Positions 16,100 through 24,523 of a DNA stretch of 64,000 bases are shown here, piece by piece. The stretch comes from Flavobacterium sp. TAB 87 (GTDB taxonomy: Bacteria; Bacteroidota; Bacteroidia; Flavobacteriales; Flavobacteriaceae). The notes beneath the pieces are model-generated. The model did no database searches, had not been told where the DNA came from, and worked only from the letters and a program-made list of their open reading frames with translations. The translations under genes and the position numbers were made by a program. The first letter of the stretch is position 1. Every line of letters starts with the position of its first letter. The DNA lies in NCBI RefSeq assembly GCF_001529295.1, contig NZ_LLWK01000033.1, positions 62,001 through 126,000 on the forward strand. The letters run 5' to 3'.

Positions 16100-16624
16100 A
16101 TGAAAAAACTAACAATATTGGCAATGGCAATGCTTTGCACCACAACATTTTATTCTCAGAGCACTTTTGATGCCTACGATCAGCACGATGATGTTAATGC
16201 TATAGTTGTCACAAAAAAGATGTTCGAATTAATGGGTAAGGTACAAATAGATGGATCTGACAGTGTAAGTCAAAACTATCTGAATTTAACTAAAAAATTA
16301 ACCGATCTAAAAGTTTTTACAACTCAAAATGCTGCCCGTGAAAAAGAAATGAAGATTAGCGCTTATAATTATATAAAGTCTGCTAGTTTAGTGGAGCTTA
16401 AAAAAGTAAACGAGACAGGCAAAACAGTTACTATTTACTCTAACGCTGGAGCAACTGCCAATCAAGTTAAGGAACTGTTTATGTTTATTGAAAGTTCGTC
16501 CAATGAAGATTCTGTTTTAATGGATTTGAAAGGGAATTTTAGTTTAAGCGAAATTTCATTATTGATTGATAAAATGCAAATCCCTGGTGGAAAGTATCTG
16601 AAACAAGTAGCAAACGGTCGATAA
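16100..16624 (+). CDS. DUF4252-domain secreted protein
   Basis: 174 residues from ATG 16100, which gives the signal peptide MKKLTILAMAMLCTTTFYSQ; the in-frame TTG at 16061 does not. The mature part (TKKMFELMG, LTDLKVFTTQN, NAGATANQVKELFMFIES, LMDLKGNFSLSEISLLIDKM) follows the DUF4252 pattern as I know it, a Bacteroidota-specific periplasmic domain of unknown function often encoded near sigma factors. No sigma factor gene is adjacent here. It ends in a strong terminator shared with carB. Confidence 0.75.
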   Translation: MKKLTILAMAMLCTTTFYSQSTFDAYDQHDDVNAIVVTKKMFELMGKVQIDGSDSVSQNYLNLTKKLTDLKVFTTQNAAREKEMKISAYNYIKSASLVELKKVNETGKTVTIYSNAGATANQVKELFMFIESSSNEDSVLMDLKGNFSLSEISLLIDKMQIPGGKYLKQVANGR

Positions 16625-16645
16625 TATTATTTCGCAGTTCATTAT

Positions 16646-16677
16646 AAAAAAAGCCTCAATTTCTTGAGGCTTTTTTT
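16646..16677. terminator. Bidirectional terminator between the DUF4252 gene and carB
   Basis: AAGCCTCAA-TTTC-TTGAGGCTT (16651-16672) with seven A before and seven T after. Confidence 0.9.
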
Positions 16678-16692
16678 ATAATGAATCTGAGA

Positions 16693-19545
16693 TTATTTAC
16701 TCAAATACATTTTTCTTCTTGAATACAATTCGTAGAACTGATCGTCTTTTAAGTCATCAATGAACAAGATGCTCTCTCCTGTCGATTTCATTTCTGGTCC
16801 TAATGCTTTATTTACATTTGGGAATTTACTGAAAGAGAAAACGGGTTGTTTAATTGCATACCCTTTTAATTGGGGGTTAAAATTAAAGTCAGTTACTTTA
16901 TTATGTCCTAGCATAACTTTCGTTGCGTAATTCACATAAGGCTCTCCGTATGCTTTTGCGATGAAAGGAACCGTACGAGAAGCTCTTGGATTGGCTTCAA
17001 TGATGTAAACCGTATCGTCTTTAATCGCAAACTGAATGTTGATTAATCCAACCGTTTTAAGACCCAAAGCAATTTTCTTAGTATGATCTTTAATTTGTTG
17101 CAGCACAAATTCACCTAAATTAAAAGGAGGTAATGTTGCATTACTATCTCCCGAGTGTACACCACAAGGTTCAATATGCTCCATAATTCCGATAATATAC
17201 ACGTTTTCACCGTCACAAATTGCATCTGCTTCCGCTTCAATGGCACCATCTAAATAGTGATCTAAAAGTAATTTGTTTCCAGGTATTGTTTTCAGCAAGT
17301 TTACAACGTGCTCTTCCAATTCTTGTTTATTAATTACAATTTTCATTCCTTGACCACCCAATACATAAGAAGGACGGATCAATAACGGAAAGTCTAGAAC
17401 ATCAGCTAGAGCTGAAGCTTCATCTGCAGTTTCTGCAATCCCAAACTGTGGGAACGGAATTTCTAATTCAGTCAATAAATTAGAGAAACGTCCTCTGTCT
17501 TCTGCTAAATCCAAAGCATCAAAGCTAGTTCCAATAATTTTTATTCCATATTTAGAAAGTTTCTCTGCCAACTTAAGAGCAGTTTGCCCACCCAATTGTA
17601 CGATAACTCCTTCTGGCTTTTCGTGTTGAATAATATCATAAATATGTTCCCAGAAAACAGGTTCAAAGTACAATTTATCCGCTGTATCAAAATCGGTCGA
17701 AACCGTTTCTGGATTACAGTTAATCATAATGGTTTCGTAACCACATTCTTTGGCAGCTAAAACTCCGTGAACACAAGAATAATCAAACTCAATTCCTTGT
17801 CCAATTCGGTTTGGCCCTGAACCTAAAACAATAATTTTCTTTTTATCAGAAACTACGCTTTCGTTATCTACATAACGCTCGCCGTTTGCTTTTTCAATTT
17901 CAGCCTCAAAAGTCGAGTAATAATAAGGTGTTTTCGCTTTAAATTCAGCTGCACACGTATCTACCAATTTAAATACGCGGTTGATATTCATTGTATCACG
18001 TAAAGTGTGCACTTCACTTTCTAGACAACCAACCATGTGAGCAATTTGTCTGTCTGCAAAACCTTTTTGTTTCGCTTCAAGCAATAACTCTCTCGGTAAA
18101 TCGGCTACCTTATAAGTAGCTATTTCTTTTTCTAAAGCATATAATTCTTCATACTGTCTCAAGAACCACATGTCAATTTTGGTAATTTCATGAAGGCGAC
18201 TCAAGGGAATACCCATTGCAATAGCATCATAAATTACAAAAACACGATCCCAACTTGCGTACGTTAATTTTTCAATGACTTGCTCGTAGTTGGTATATCC
18301 TTTTCCGTCAGCTCCTAAACCATTTCTTTTGATTTCCAAAGATTGAGTGGCTTTGTGCAAGGCTTCTTGAAACGAACGTCCAATTCCCATTACTTCACCA
18401 ACCGATTTCATCTGAAGACCTAAAGTACGATCTGAACCTTCAAATTTATCGAAGTTCCAGCGAGGTATTTTTACAATTACATAATCCAAAGTCGGCTCAA
18501 AAAGTGCTGAAGTAGATTTTGTAATTTGATTTTGCAATTCATCTAAATTGTATCCTAAAGCTAATTTTGATGCAATTTTTGCAATTGGATATCCAGTAGC
18601 TTTTGACGCTAAAGCAGAAGAACGAGATACACGAGGATTAATTTCGATAGCAACGATATCTTCTTTTTCATCTGGAGATACTGCAAATTGTACATTACAA
18701 CCTCCTGCAAAATTACCAATGCTACGCATCATTAAAATTGCATAATCACGCATTCTCTGAAATGTAGTATCAGATAAAGTCATTGCAGGTGCAACAGTAA
18801 TCGAATCTCCAGTATGAATTCCCATAGGATCCATATTTTCAATCGAGCAGATAATCACAACATTATCGTTTTTATCTCTTAAAAGCTCCAATTCGTACTC
18901 TTTCCAGCCCATCAAAGCTTTGTCAATTAGTACTTCATGAATTGGCGATGCTTCTAGACCGGCGGTTAGCAATCGGTCAAAATCTTCAGGTTTGTAAACG
19001 ATAGAAGCTCCAGTCCCTCCTAGTGTAAACGAAGGACGAATTACCAAAGGAAATCCAAATTCTTGCGCAATTTCTTTTCCTCTTAAATAAGAAGTACATA
19101 TTTCTGCCGGTGCAGAAGGCACTCCTATTTTATGAAGTAATTGTTTAAACTGCTCTCTATCTTCGGTAATATTAATTGCATTAATATCTACACCAATTAA
19201 TCGTACCCCAAAATCCTTCCAAATTCCTTTTTCTTCTGCTTCTAAACATAAGTTTAATGCAGTTTGACCTCCCATAGTTGGCAAAACAGCATCAATTTGC
19301 GGATGTTCTTTCAGAATTTCAACAATCGATTTTGTAGTTAATGGTTTCAAGTAAATATGATCGGCCATTGTTGGATCGGTCATAATTGTTGCAGGATTAG
19401 AGTTAATAAGAATAACTTCAATTCCTTCTTCACGAATCGAGCGTGCAGATTGAGAACCTGCATAATCAAATTCGCAAGCTTGACCAATAACGATAGGACC
19501 CGAACCTATTATTAAAACCGATTTAATTGATGTGTCTTTAGGCAT
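16693..19545 (-). CDS. carB: Carbamoyl-phosphate synthase large subunit, lacking the regulatory domain
   Basis: 950 residues, about 120 fewer than the E. coli enzyme. Both ATP-grasp halves are intact: VLIIGSGPIVIGQACEFDYAG and IEINPRVSRSSALASKATG in the first, VLGSGPNRIGQGIEFDYS and IEANPRASRTVPFIAKAYG in the second. The chain stops at GPEMKSTGESILFIDD..., where the C-terminal MGS allosteric domain should begin, so the UMP and ornithine binding site is absent. It makes carbamoyl phosphate for pyrimidine and arginine synthesis with CarA, which is not in this window. Stop is followed directly by a clean terminator, so the short end is natural. Confidence 0.93.
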   Translation of the reverse strand: MPKDTSIKSVLIIGSGPIVIGQACEFDYAGSQSARSIREEGIEVILINSNPATIMTDPTMADHIYLKPLTTKSIVEILKEHPQIDAVLPTMGGQTALNLCLEAEEKGIWKDFGVRLIGVDINAINITEDREQFKQLLHKIGVPSAPAEICTSYLRGKEIAQEFGFPLVIRPSFTLGGTGASIVYKPEDFDRLLTAGLEASPIHEVLIDKALMGWKEYELELLRDKNDNVVIICSIENMDPMGIHTGDSITVAPAMTLSDTTFQRMRDYAILMMRSIGNFAGGCNVQFAVSPDEKEDIVAIEINPRVSRSSALASKATGYPIAKIASKLALGYNLDELQNQITKSTSALFEPTLDYVIVKIPRWNFDKFEGSDRTLGLQMKSVGEVMGIGRSFQEALHKATQSLEIKRNGLGADGKGYTNYEQVIEKLTYASWDRVFVIYDAIAMGIPLSRLHEITKIDMWFLRQYEELYALEKEIATYKVADLPRELLLEAKQKGFADRQIAHMVGCLESEVHTLRDTMNINRVFKLVDTCAAEFKAKTPYYYSTFEAEIEKANGERYVDNESVVSDKKKIIVLGSGPNRIGQGIEFDYSCVHGVLAAKECGYETIMINCNPETVSTDFDTADKLYFEPVFWEHIYDIIQHEKPEGVIVQLGGQTALKLAEKLSKYGIKIIGTSFDALDLAEDRGRFSNLLTELEIPFPQFGIAETADEASALADVLDFPLLIRPSYVLGGQGMKIVINKQELEEHVVNLLKTIPGNKLLLDHYLDGAIEAEADAICDGENVYIIGIMEHIEPCGVHSGDSNATLPPFNLGEFVLQQIKDHTKKIALGLKTVGLINIQFAIKDDTVYIIEANPRASRTVPFIAKAYGEPYVNYATKVMLGHNKVTDFNFNPQLKGYAIKQPVFSFSKFPNVNKALGPEMKSTGESILFIDDLKDDQFYELYSRRKMYLSK

Positions 19546-19639
19546 TTTATTTGTGTTGTGTAGTTATAGTTTTTTCTAATTTAAAGTTGTAGCTACCTTA
19601 AAACTAAAGGATTAAACCTTTATTTACTGACAAGGTATA

Positions 19640-19673
19640 AAAAAAGGCGATACTTAAAAAAAGTAACGCCTTA
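19640..19673 (-). terminator. Terminator of rpmH
   Basis: AAGGCG-A-TACTT...AAGTA-A-CGCCTT stem, followed on the minus strand by a T run at 19646-19640. Confidence 0.7.
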
Positions 19674-19691
19674 TTTATGTTTATACAAACA

Positions 19692-19853
19692 TTATTTTTT
19701 GTGTCTTGGCTCGCAAGAAACAGTCAGTTTATGTCTTCCTTTCGCTCTTCTACGCGCAAGAACTTTTCTTCCGTTCGCAGATTCCATTCTGTCCATAAAT
19801 CCGTGTTTATTTCTTCTTTTTCTTTTCGATGGTTGAAATGTTCTTTTGCTCAT
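19692..19853 (-). CDS. rpmH: 50S ribosomal protein L34
   Basis: 53 residues, translated by hand from the minus strand. It begins [19 protein letters not shown], continues [19 protein letters not shown] and ends [13 protein letters not shown]. This is a full-length L34, only slightly longer than the usual 44-52 residues. A reading frame on the other strand over the same bases is only a shadow. It has a near-perfect promoter: TTG at 19952-19954, 19 bases, TATATTTG at 19925-19932, with a leader of about 65 bases. It lies between carB and a TPR protein rather than beside dnaA or rnpA. Confidence 0.95.
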   Translation of the reverse strand: MSKRTFQPSKRKRRNKHGFMDRMESANGRKVLARRRAKGRHKLTVSCEPRHKK

Positions 19854-19924
19854 TGCTTTGTATCTTTAAAATGGTGTCTATTTTCTTTTTACTAGTTTTG
19901 AAAGACTTCCTCCAAAACCGAGTG

Positions 19925-19954
19925 CAAATATACAAAGTCTTTTTTTACTAGCAA
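19925..19954 (-). promoter_or_regulatory. Promoter of rpmH (TTG-N19-TATATTTG)
   Basis: On the minus strand TTG (19954-19952), 19 bases, then TATATTTG (19932-19925): exact agreement with the Bacteroidota housekeeping consensus. Confidence 0.8.
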
Positions 19955-19988
19955 GAAGTTTTATAAAAATATTTTTAATTCATTTTAC

Positions 19989-19996
19989 TATCTTTG
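19989..19996 (+). promoter_or_regulatory. -7 box TATCTTTG for the TPR membrane protein
   Basis: TATCTTTG lies 23 bases before the ATG at 20020. Confidence 0.55.
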
Positions 19997-20019
19997 CAAA
20001 CATAAATTTACACCCTATT

Positions 20020-20535
20020 ATGTTTCACAAAAATATTAAATTAATTCTAGCGGCACTTATATTAGTGGCTAGTGTTTGGCAGTTTACGGAAAACAACATT
20101 GGAAATGGAATTTTCTTAATTTTAGTAGCAGGAATTCCTGTTTTTCTTTATTTTAAGAATGAATTTATTCTTTTAGCCTTTCTTAAATTAAGAAAACAAG
20201 ACTTTGAAGGGGCAAAAAAGTGGTTGGCTTATATTAAAAATCCCGATACTGCGCTAGTTCGCAAACAACAAGGATACTTTAATTACTTGCACGGAATCAT
20301 GCTTTCGCAAACCAATTTAAATAAGGCAGAGAAGCATTTCAAAAAAGCAATCGAATTAGGATTGTCTATGGATATGGACTTAGCTGTTGCTAAATTAAAC
20401 CTTGCAGGGGTTGCGATGTCTCGAAGAAGAAAAATCGAAGCCAGCGGTTTGTTAGCTGAAGCTAAAAAATTAGACAAACAAGGAATGCTGAAAGATCAAA
20501 TTATAATGATGAAAGATCAGATGAAGAAAATATAG
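20020..20535 (+). CDS. Membrane-anchored TPR-like protein
   Basis: 171 residues. Two hydrophobic segments at about residues 7-22 and 29-46 (LILAALILVASVWQF, GIFLILVAGIPVFLYF) are followed by helical hairpins. GYFNYLHGIMLSQTNLNKAEKHFKKAIELG fits a tetratricopeptide unit, and AKLNLAGVAMSRRRKIEASGLLAEAKKLD a second. Such proteins usually hold partners at the membrane. I recognise no named family. It has its own promoter and a terminator at 20566. Confidence 0.75.
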   Translation: MFHKNIKLILAALILVASVWQFTENNIGNGIFLILVAGIPVFLYFKNEFILLAFLKLRKQDFEGAKKWLAYIKNPDTALVRKQQGYFNYLHGIMLSQTNLNKAEKHFKKAIELGLSMDMDLAVAKLNLAGVAMSRRRKIEASGLLAEAKKLDKQGMLKDQIIMMKDQMKKI

Positions 20536-20564
20536 TTTTCATAAAATTTCTTTCTTAATAAACT

Positions 20565-20592
20565 AAACCATCCATTGCGGATGGTTTTTTTG
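20565..20592 (+). terminator. Terminator after the TPR membrane protein
   Basis: AACCATCC-ATTGC-GGATGGTT (20566-20586) followed by seven T. Confidence 0.85.
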
Positions 20593-20681
20593 TGCCGTTC
20601 ATCAAATAAACAAACAGTTGAACGTGTTTTTTAGAGCAGTAGCTTGATTTGTAATAATTTAAACGTTACAAAAAAATAGCT

Positions 20682-21377
20682 ATGTTAAAAAAGGTATTTT
20701 ATACACTACTCTTAATTTGTTTTTCTATTAGTTATGGACAAAATACTAATGTTGCTTTTTCACGCGCTTTGCAGTTAAATATACGTCCGTATATCAAAGC
20801 GAGTAACAAAGCCTTTAGAGATCAAAATTTCACAGAAGGAGCGCGGTTATTTGATTCGTTAGTGAACTATAAATTAGTCGGAACACAATTTGACGATTTT
20901 ACAGTAAAAAATCTTTCTTCCAAAAAAATTACGCTTAGCAAAATAGGCAAACCCGTCTTTATCATTACCTATGCCTCTTGGTGCATTATAAATAAAGGGG
21001 ATATTCCGGCACTCAACAAAATTGTTGAAGAACAGCATGGCGACTTAGAAGTTTTAGTTTTCTTTTGGGGAACCAGAGCTGACTTGTAAAAAACGTCTCG
21101 GTTTTTTCATAAAAAAATTCAAATTTGCTATACGGACACTAGTGAGAATGAAAATTATGAATTAGTAACGCGGCTAAAAAATACTTTAGGCTTCCCAACC
21201 TCCTATTTTATTGATTCCAATCAAAAAGTGCTAAGTATTAACCGAATTAGCAATCCATTTATGGGAAATATTACTTTAGAACAAGCAACCGAACAGAGCT
21301 ATAAAAATTTTATCTCTATGATTAATACCGTACGATTAAAAAATAATTCGGTTGTTTTACCACTTGTAGAAAATTAA
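20682..21377 (+). pseudogene. Thioredoxin-like (TlpA-type) secreted protein, interrupted by an in-frame stop
   Basis: The frame starts MLKKVFYTLLLICFSISYG (signal peptide) and continues through LVGTQFDDFTVKNLSSKKITLSKIGKPVFIITYASWC to a TAA at 21087-21089. Read past that stop, the same frame stays open for 95 more codons and still looks like the second half of the fold: KIQICYTDTSENENYELV and NTLGFPTSYFIDSNQKVLSINRI, with the cis-proline segment GFPTSYF. It ends with TAA at 21375-21377. A single nonsense change explains this. The active site is also altered: the usual WCxxC reads WCIIN, so the second cysteine is gone. Both facts point to a decayed gene. Confidence 0.8.
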
Positions 21378-22034
21378 TTACTTTCTTATAAAATCAGGTA
21401 GATTATCATTCATCCAACGAAATTTATTTAAAATCATAATGTGAGTACCACCTTTTACAACGATACAATTATCAATACATTTTATAGGAAAAACGTCGTC
21501 TGAATCTCCATGAATATGAATTACGTTCGGATTTGCAACAACTCTCTCCCAGAGAATAACACTTCGAATAGCCCAGTTTAGATATTTATAATCGCGAATG
21601 GATAAATATTTTTTATACAAAACCAATCGTTTGTTTATTTTTTTTCCAAAAGAAAACTTCGCTAAACTCTCAACGTTTGCCAACAATCGTACAGGAATTA
21701 ATTTGTATGCTTGAGTAGATTTTGCAATTCGCATTCGAAGCGGCAATTCTTTATTACTTTTAACGCTAGAAATAATAATTACCTTCTTCACTTTTATGTG
21801 TTCCGCCATCTCTTGAACCAAAATTCCACCAAAAGACACGCCGATCAAAACTGGATTTTCTTCCTTAATAGACAACGTCATTCGTTTTGCATAAGCCGAA
21901 AGTGACTCATTTTCCATGGGAATAGCCCATTCTAATAGATGAACTTCAAATTCGTCCGGCAGATTAATTCGTTCAAAAATTAAACTACTCGCAGCCAAAC
22001 CAGGCATAAAATAAACGGGGATTTTTGGTGTCAT
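21378..22034 (-). CDS. Alpha/beta-hydrolase
   Basis: 218 residues. PVYFMPGLAASSLIF carries the oxyanion-hole loop, GVSFGG (Ser67) is the nucleophile elbow, HGDSDDVFP supplies the acid and GGTHIMI the histidine, so the triad is complete. No signal peptide, hence cytoplasmic. The small size and the 'GLAASSLIF' start resemble carboxylesterase-like hydrolases common in Bacteroidota; the substrate is unknown. Its stop codon abuts the end of the decayed thioredoxin-like gene with no space between, so the two transcripts would overlap. Confidence 0.82.
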   Translation of the reverse strand: MTPKIPVYFMPGLAASSLIFERINLPDEFEVHLLEWAIPMENESLSAYAKRMTLSIKEENPVLIGVSFGGILVQEMAEHIKVKKVIIISSVKSNKELPLRMRIAKSTQAYKLIPVRLLANVESLAKFSFGKKINKRLVLYKKYLSIRDYKYLNWAIRSVILWERVVANPNVIHIHGDSDDVFPIKCIDNCIVVKGGTHIMILNKFRWMNDNLPDFIRK

Positions 22035-22193
22035 TATTTCACAGATTTTAAACTTCTAAGAACCATAAATTTAAAGTTTTTTGATAGAAGCACCTAATTT
22101 CTAAAGCTTCTATTGGTTACTTATAATCGCCCAAATCATTTTAAGCGTCGCTTGTTCCTTCTGACAGACTGAGAAATCAGATGTTAAAACACT

Positions 22194-22223
22194 TTGTGTT
22201 TGACTTTCAAACACTTAACTTTG
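22194..22223 (+). promoter_or_regulatory. Promoter TTG-N19-TAACTTTG
   Basis: TTG (22194-22196), 19 bases, TAACTTTG (22216-22223), exact spacing. It drives the small acetyltransferase gene from about 115 bases upstream. The rest of the interval 22035-22344 shows no gene. Confidence 0.7.
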
Positions 22224-22344
22224 CACTTGCTAAATTAACTCAAAATAGACTTTGAGAGCTGTTGGTTTATTAGAACCAACAAAGAATATAATTTTCTTAT
22301 AAGTTACTTTTAAAAGCATAAATTCAAAAAAACAAATAAAAGTT

Positions 22345-22647
22345 ATGGAACCAATTACAGCTATTGAAATTAAAGACAACACTTTTGCAAGACAATTTGA
22401 AACCACAGTAACAGAAGGAATGATTAGCGTTGAATATTCTTTTCAAGATAGAAAAATATTTTTAACCAAAATAAACACTCCCGAAGAATTTAAAAATGAA
22501 CCTTTTATTGATAATCTAATTAAAAACATCTTAGAAACTGCTACTGAACAACGTTTAAAAGTTGTTCCTACTTATCCTAGAGTTGTTCAGTTTTTCAAAA
22601 AAAACCCATCGTATAAAGAACTCCTACCTCCCGGAATTAGACTGTAA
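22345..22647 (+). CDS. Small GNAT-like N-acetyltransferase (YjdJ/NATD1 type)
   Basis: 100 residues. The pattern of the short acetyltransferase family is visible: a strand pair around TTVTEGMISVEYSFQDRKIFLTKINTPEEFK, helix IDNLIKNILETATEQRLKV, then VVPTYPRVVQFFKKNPSYKELL, which matches the conserved 'V.P.CP.V..y...hpey' ending. This short GNAT variant binds acetyl-CoA but its natural substrate is not known. The usual helix-dipole arginine/glycine loop is poorly visible, so activity is uncertain. It is a single gene with promoter and terminator. Confidence 0.75.
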   Translation: MEPITAIEIKDNTFARQFETTVTEGMISVEYSFQDRKIFLTKINTPEEFKNEPFIDNLIKNILETATEQRLKVVPTYPRVVQFFKKNPSYKELLPPGIRL

Positions 22648-22663
22648 GCTCACTTTTAACAAT

Positions 22664-22699
22664 AAAAAAAAGGCAAACTTTAATTAGTTTGCCTTTTTT
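22664..22699. terminator. Bidirectional terminator
   Basis: AAAGGCAAACT-TTAATT-AGTTTGCCTTT with A and T runs, between the acetyltransferase and the ABC-F gene. Confidence 0.88.
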
Positions 22700-22717
22700 A
22701 ATACTATTGCATCTTTT

Positions 22718-24352
22718 TTATTTTTCAATTTCGCTTAAATTCTCCATTTTTTTGTGCGCTAAGAATCCTGAAATATCTTCAAAATGTTCTTTTACTCGTT
22801 TATTTCCGAATTCAAAAACTTTGGTAGCTAATCCATCAAGAAAATCACGGTCGTGCGAAACTAAGATTAAAGTGCCATCAAAATCACGCAAAGCATCTTT
22901 AATAATGTCTTTAGTCTTCATGTCTAAGTGATTGGAAGGCTCATCTAAAATTAATAAATTTACTGGTTCTAGCAATAATTTTATCATTGCCAAACGCGTT
23001 TTTTCTCCGCCCGAAAGCACTTTTACTTTTTTGGTAATGTCGTCACCTTGAAACATAAAAGCACCAAGAATATTTTTGATTTGCGTACGCACATCTCCAA
23101 CCGCAATATTATCTATAGTTTCAAAAATAGTTGCATTTTCATCTAATAAAGAAGCCTGATTTTGAGCAAAATATCCAATTTGAGCATTGTGACCTATATC
23201 TAAACTACCGCCATCAATACCAATTTCTTTCATGATAGCCTTAATCATAGTCGATTTTCCTTCGCCATTTTTACCAACAAAGGCAACTTTTTCACCTCTT
23301 TCGATAACAATATTAGCACCTTTAAAAACAACATGTTCGCCATACGCTTTTGTCAAGTCTTTAACAATAACTGGATATTGTCCTGAACGCGCAGCCGGCG
23401 GAAACTTTAATTTTAATGCCGAATTATCCACTTCATCCACTTGAACAATCACTAATTTTTCGAGCATTTTTACACGAGACTGAACGGCGTCTGTCTTAGA
23501 GAAAGTCCCTTTAAAACGATCGATAAAAGTTCTATTATCCGCTATCATCCTTTGCTGTTCGTCGTAAGCTTTCTGTTGGTGAATGCGTCGGTCTTTTCTA
23601 AGCTCTAAATAATGACTGTATTTTGCTTTGTAGTCGTAAATACGTCCCATTGTCACCTCGATAGTTCGATTTGTAATATTATCTACAAACGCTCTGTCGT
23701 GGGAAATAACTACGACTGCTTTTGCAGAATTAATCAAAAAATCTTCCAACCATTGTATACTTTCGATATCCATGTGATTGGTTGGCTCATCTAGTAAAAT
23801 CAAATCAGGCTTGCGTAATAAAATTTTAGCTAATTCAATTCTCATTCTCCATCCTCCAGAAAACTCTGAAGTTTGTCGACTAAAATCTTTGCGAACAAAT
23901 CCCAACCCAGTTAAAATTTTCTCTACTTCTGCTTCGTAATTTACTTCTTCAATTGCGTAAAACTTCTCACTTAGGTCAGAAACTCGTTCAATTAACTTCA
24001 TGTACGCATCACTTTCGTAGTCGGTACGAACAGTTAACTGTTCGTTGATTTCATCTATTTCAGACTTCATTTTAAAGATCTCACCAAAAGCTTTTGATGC
24101 TTCTTCCATTACAGTAGCTCCGTCCACCGTTAGTAAGTGCTGCGGCAAATAAGCAACAACAGCATCTTTTGGCGTAGAAATACTTCCGGTAGAAGGTTTA
24201 CTTTGACCTGCAATAATCTTCAGTAAAGTCGATTTTCCCGCGCCATTTTTTCCCATTAGGGCAATCTTATCATTTTTATTAATAGCAAAAGAAACATCGC
24301 TAAAAAGTGTGGTCCCGCCAAATTGAACGGAGATATCATTTACTGTAATCAT
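22718..24352 (-). CDS. ABC-F family ATPase
   Basis: 544 residues with two ABC cassettes and no membrane part. Walker A 1 is GKNGAGKST (residues 34-42), signature FSGGWRMRIELAKILL, Walker B ILLDEPTNHMD; Walker A 2 is GKNGEGKSTM, signature LSGGEKTRLAMIKLL, Walker B ILDEPSNHLD. Between them is the helical linker (KDRRIHQQKAYDEQQRMIADNRTFIDRFKG) typical of ABC-F proteins, which act on the ribosomal E-site to relieve stalling. It resembles the housekeeping YbiT/EttA-like group more than antibiotic-resistance forms, but this cannot be settled by eye. A clear promoter lies at 24381-24410. Confidence 0.9.
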   Translation of the reverse strand: MITVNDISVQFGGTTLFSDVSFAINKNDKIALMGKNGAGKSTLLKIIAGQSKPSTGSISTPKDAVVAYLPQHLLTVDGATVMEEASKAFGEIFKMKSEIDEINEQLTVRTDYESDAYMKLIERVSDLSEKFYAIEEVNYEAEVEKILTGLGFVRKDFSRQTSEFSGGWRMRIELAKILLRKPDLILLDEPTNHMDIESIQWLEDFLINSAKAVVVISHDRAFVDNITNRTIEVTMGRIYDYKAKYSHYLELRKDRRIHQQKAYDEQQRMIADNRTFIDRFKGTFSKTDAVQSRVKMLEKLVIVQVDEVDNSALKLKFPPAARSGQYPVIVKDLTKAYGEHVVFKGANIVIERGEKVAFVGKNGEGKSTMIKAIMKEIGIDGGSLDIGHNAQIGYFAQNQASLLDENATIFETIDNIAVGDVRTQIKNILGAFMFQGDDITKKVKVLSGGEKTRLAMIKLLLEPVNLLILDEPSNHLDMKTKDIIKDALRDFDGTLILVSHDRDFLDGLATKVFEFGNKRVKEHFEDISGFLAHKKMENLSEIEK

Positions 24353-24380
24353 TACGTTGATTGATTTTTTTTTGAAGTTG

Positions 24381-24410
24381 CAAAGATAGATTAATTAGAG
24401 AAGTAGACAA
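24381..24410 (-). promoter_or_regulatory. Promoter of the ABC-F gene (TTG-N19-TATCTTTG)
   Basis: Minus strand: TTG (24410-24408), 19 bases, TATCTTTG (24388-24381), 28 bases before the start codon. Confidence 0.75.
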
Positions 24411-24459
24411 TTGGATACTCTTATAATTGCACAACCATAAATTTATTCTTTAAACCACG

Positions 24460-24507
24460 AAAAAATCCGATAACCATCTTGATAGAATGCTTATCGGATT
24501 TTTTTAT
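24460..24507 (-). terminator. Terminator of the sodium:alanine symporter gene
   Basis: AATCCGATAA ... TTATCGGATT stem with a 17-base loop and A/T runs on both sides. Confidence 0.8.
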
Positions 24508-24523
24508 ATTGATCGAAAAGTTA

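Noticed and set aside
19677..19895. Plus-strand 72-codon frame
   Set aside because: It is the shadow of rpmH, which is read on the minus strand with a full L34 sequence and a proper promoter.
21087..21089. Stop codon recoding (selenocysteine or pyrrolysine) in the thioredoxin-like gene
   Set aside because: The codon is TAA, which is not used for either amino acid, no recoding hairpin is apparent after it, and the active-site cysteine is also lost, which fits decay.
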